A stretch of 64,000 nt of DNA from the NCBI RefSeq assembly GCF_036046055.1, contig NZ_CP107939.1, positions 2,480,001 to 2,544,000 of the forward strand, written 5' to 3'. The notes below the pieces were generated by a model. That model had not been told where the DNA came from, did no database searches, and saw only the letters and a list, made by a program, of their open reading frames with translations. The position numbers and the translations under genes are program-made. The DNA comes from Nocardia sp. NBC_00403 (GTDB lineage: Bacteria > Actinomycetota > Actinomycetes > Mycobacteriales > Mycobacteriaceae). Below, piece after piece: positions 63,073 to 64,000 of this stretch; within the stretch, counting starts at the first letter, position 1, and the number at the start of each line of letters is the position of its first letter.

Positions 63073-64000
63073 CTACAGAATCGAGCCGGGATTGAGAATG
63101 CCATGCGGGTCGAGCGCGTCCTTGATACGCCGGGTCAGCGCCATCACGTCGGGGCCGAGCTGATCGGGCAGCCACGCCTTCTTCAGCCTGCCGACTCCGT
63201 GCTCGCCGGTGATGGTGCCGCCGAGCGCGATCGCCAGATTCATGATCTCGCCGAAGGCGCGGTGTGCGCGTTCGGTCATGGCGGCGTCGGTCGGGTCGTG
63301 CACGATCAGCGGGTGGGTGTTGCCATCGCCCGCGTGCGCGATCACCGAGATGATCACGTCGTTGTGTGCCGCGATCGCCGCGACGCCGTTGATCAGGTCA
63401 CCGAGGCGCGGCAGCGGCACTCCGACGTCCTCCAGCAGCAGCGGTCCCAGCCGCTCCACCGCCGGAATGGCGAAACGTCGTGCGGCGGTGAAGGCTTCGC
63501 CCTCCTCGGGGTCCTCGGTGTGGAAGACCTCGGTGGCGCCCGCCTGCTCGCACACGGCCACCATGATTTCGGCCTCGTGGCGGGCGAATTCGCCCGGTGC
63601 GTCCGAGCGCGCGACCAGCAGGGCCGCCGCGTTGCGGTCCAATCCCATCCGCATCTCGTCCTCGACCGCGTTGATCGCCACCGCGTCCATGAACTCGAGC
63701 ATGGACGGCCGCAGCTTTCCGGTGATGCCGAGAATGGCATCGGTGGCGGCGGTCAGCGTCGCGAACGAGGCGACCACCGTGCTCTGCGGCGGTTGCGCGG
63801 GCAGCAGCCGCAGTGTCAGTTCGGTGATCACGCCGAGGGTGCCCTCGCTGCCGACGAACAATTTGGTCAGCGACAGTCCGGCCGAGTCCTTGAGTCGGGG
63901 ACCACCCAGACGCACTACGGTGCCGTCGGCGAGCACCACCTCCATACCGAGCACGTAATCGGTTGTCACGCCGTACTTCACGCAGCACAGACCACCGGCG
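63073..64000 (-). CDS. FAD-binding oxidase of GlcD/D-lactate dehydrogenase type, 3' part (5' end outside window)
   Basis: C-terminal about 309 residues of an FAD-linked oxidase (glycolate oxidase GlcD / D-lactate dehydrogenase family); the frame runs through the right edge of the window. Visible are GLCCVKYGVTTDYVLGMEVV at the edge, FVGSEGTLGVITELTLRL of the FAD domain, and the FAD-oxidase C-terminal domain with HAGDGNTHP and GGTITGEHGVGRLKK, which bind the 2-hydroxyacid carboxylate. It ends with LDPHGILNPGSIL, the normal end of the family. It likely oxidises a 2-hydroxyacid to the 2-oxoacid. Confidence 0.9.
   Translation of the reverse strand, partial: AGGLCCVKYGVTTDYVLGMEVVLADGTVVRLGGPRLKDSAGLSLTKLFVGSEGTLGVITELTLRLLPAQPPQSTVVASFATLTAATDAILGITGKLRPSMLEFMDAVAINAVEDEMRMGLDRNAAALLVARSDAPGEFARHEAEIMVAVCEQAGATEVFHTEDPEEGEAFTAARRFAIPAVERLGPLLLEDVGVPLPRLGDLINGVAAIAAHNDVIISVIAHAGDGNTHPLIVHDPTDAAMTERAHRAFGEIMNLAIALGGTITGEHGVGRLKKAWLPDQLGPDVMALTRRIKDALDPHGILNPGSIL

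Overview
The window is high-GC actinobacterial DNA, most likely Nocardia or a close mycolate-forming relative. The reasons are strong G/C bias at third codon positions, many GTG starts, a complete long-chain acyl-CoA carboxylase set (accA3, accD5, accE5), and a backbone whose gene order matches, from memory, the Mycobacterium tuberculosis block running from glpD2 through nei, lhr, pcd, lrpA, lat, accA3, sseA, maf, accE5, accD5, birA, Rv3278c, Rv3277, purK and purE to fadE25.

Layout. 1-8 kb: the 3' end of glpD, a two-component system (response regulator plus histidine kinase), a small secreted protein, a FAD desaturase-like gene coupled to a TetR gene under a clear palindrome, a metallo-beta-lactamase-fold hydrolase coupled to a frameshifted TetR gene, and the DNA glycosylase nei2. 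8-13 kb: the giant helicase lhr. 13-33 kb is an accessory stretch: a histidine phosphatase, a TetR/patatin/SDR group, a DUF3761-type lipoprotein, a secreted lipase, a fused 2-oxoacid (indolepyruvate-type) ferredoxin oxidoreductase, an acyl-CoA dehydrogenase-like gene, a PF04672-type methyltransferase, a MetE-like protein, a secreted alpha/beta hydrolase, a TetR/monoamine-oxidase pair, and an LmrA/YxaF-type TetR followed by an SDR-hydrolase fusion and an M20 amidohydrolase. An initiator tRNA-Met with a strong terminator closes this stretch.

33-37 kb is the lysine-catabolism module: pcd and lrpA are divergent and lat follows lrpA. Lat removes the epsilon-amino group of lysine and Pcd oxidises the resulting semialdehyde to 2-aminoadipate. 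Behind lat are three degenerate tandem repeats that include copies of its 3' end. 37-45 kb holds a beta-propeller lipoprotein, a DUF1707 membrane protein, two adjacent PknB-like Ser/Thr kinases and a second patatin. They occupy the position where sigF lies in M. tuberculosis. 45-61 kb returns to the conserved backbone of carboxylase, biotin ligase, maf, sulfurtransferase and purine genes plus fadE25. Inserted into it are an acyl-ACP desaturase and a second two-component system. 61-64 kb has an AT-richer gap, a DUF6875-like gene next to an adenylation-domain remnant, a small GNAT, and the start-truncated end of a GlcD-type FAD oxidase.

The most notable non-gene signals are: one LmrA/YxaF-type operator motif at three sites (about 6.93, 29.22 and 29.86 kb) linking a hydrolase locus to an SDR-hydrolase/amidohydrolase locus; two GGCACT-N-AGTGCC-type palindromes in the gap ahead of fadE25; a perfect 16-bp palindrome upstream of accA3; and a rhodanese (SseA) whose catalytic cysteine is serine and which contains no cysteine at all.
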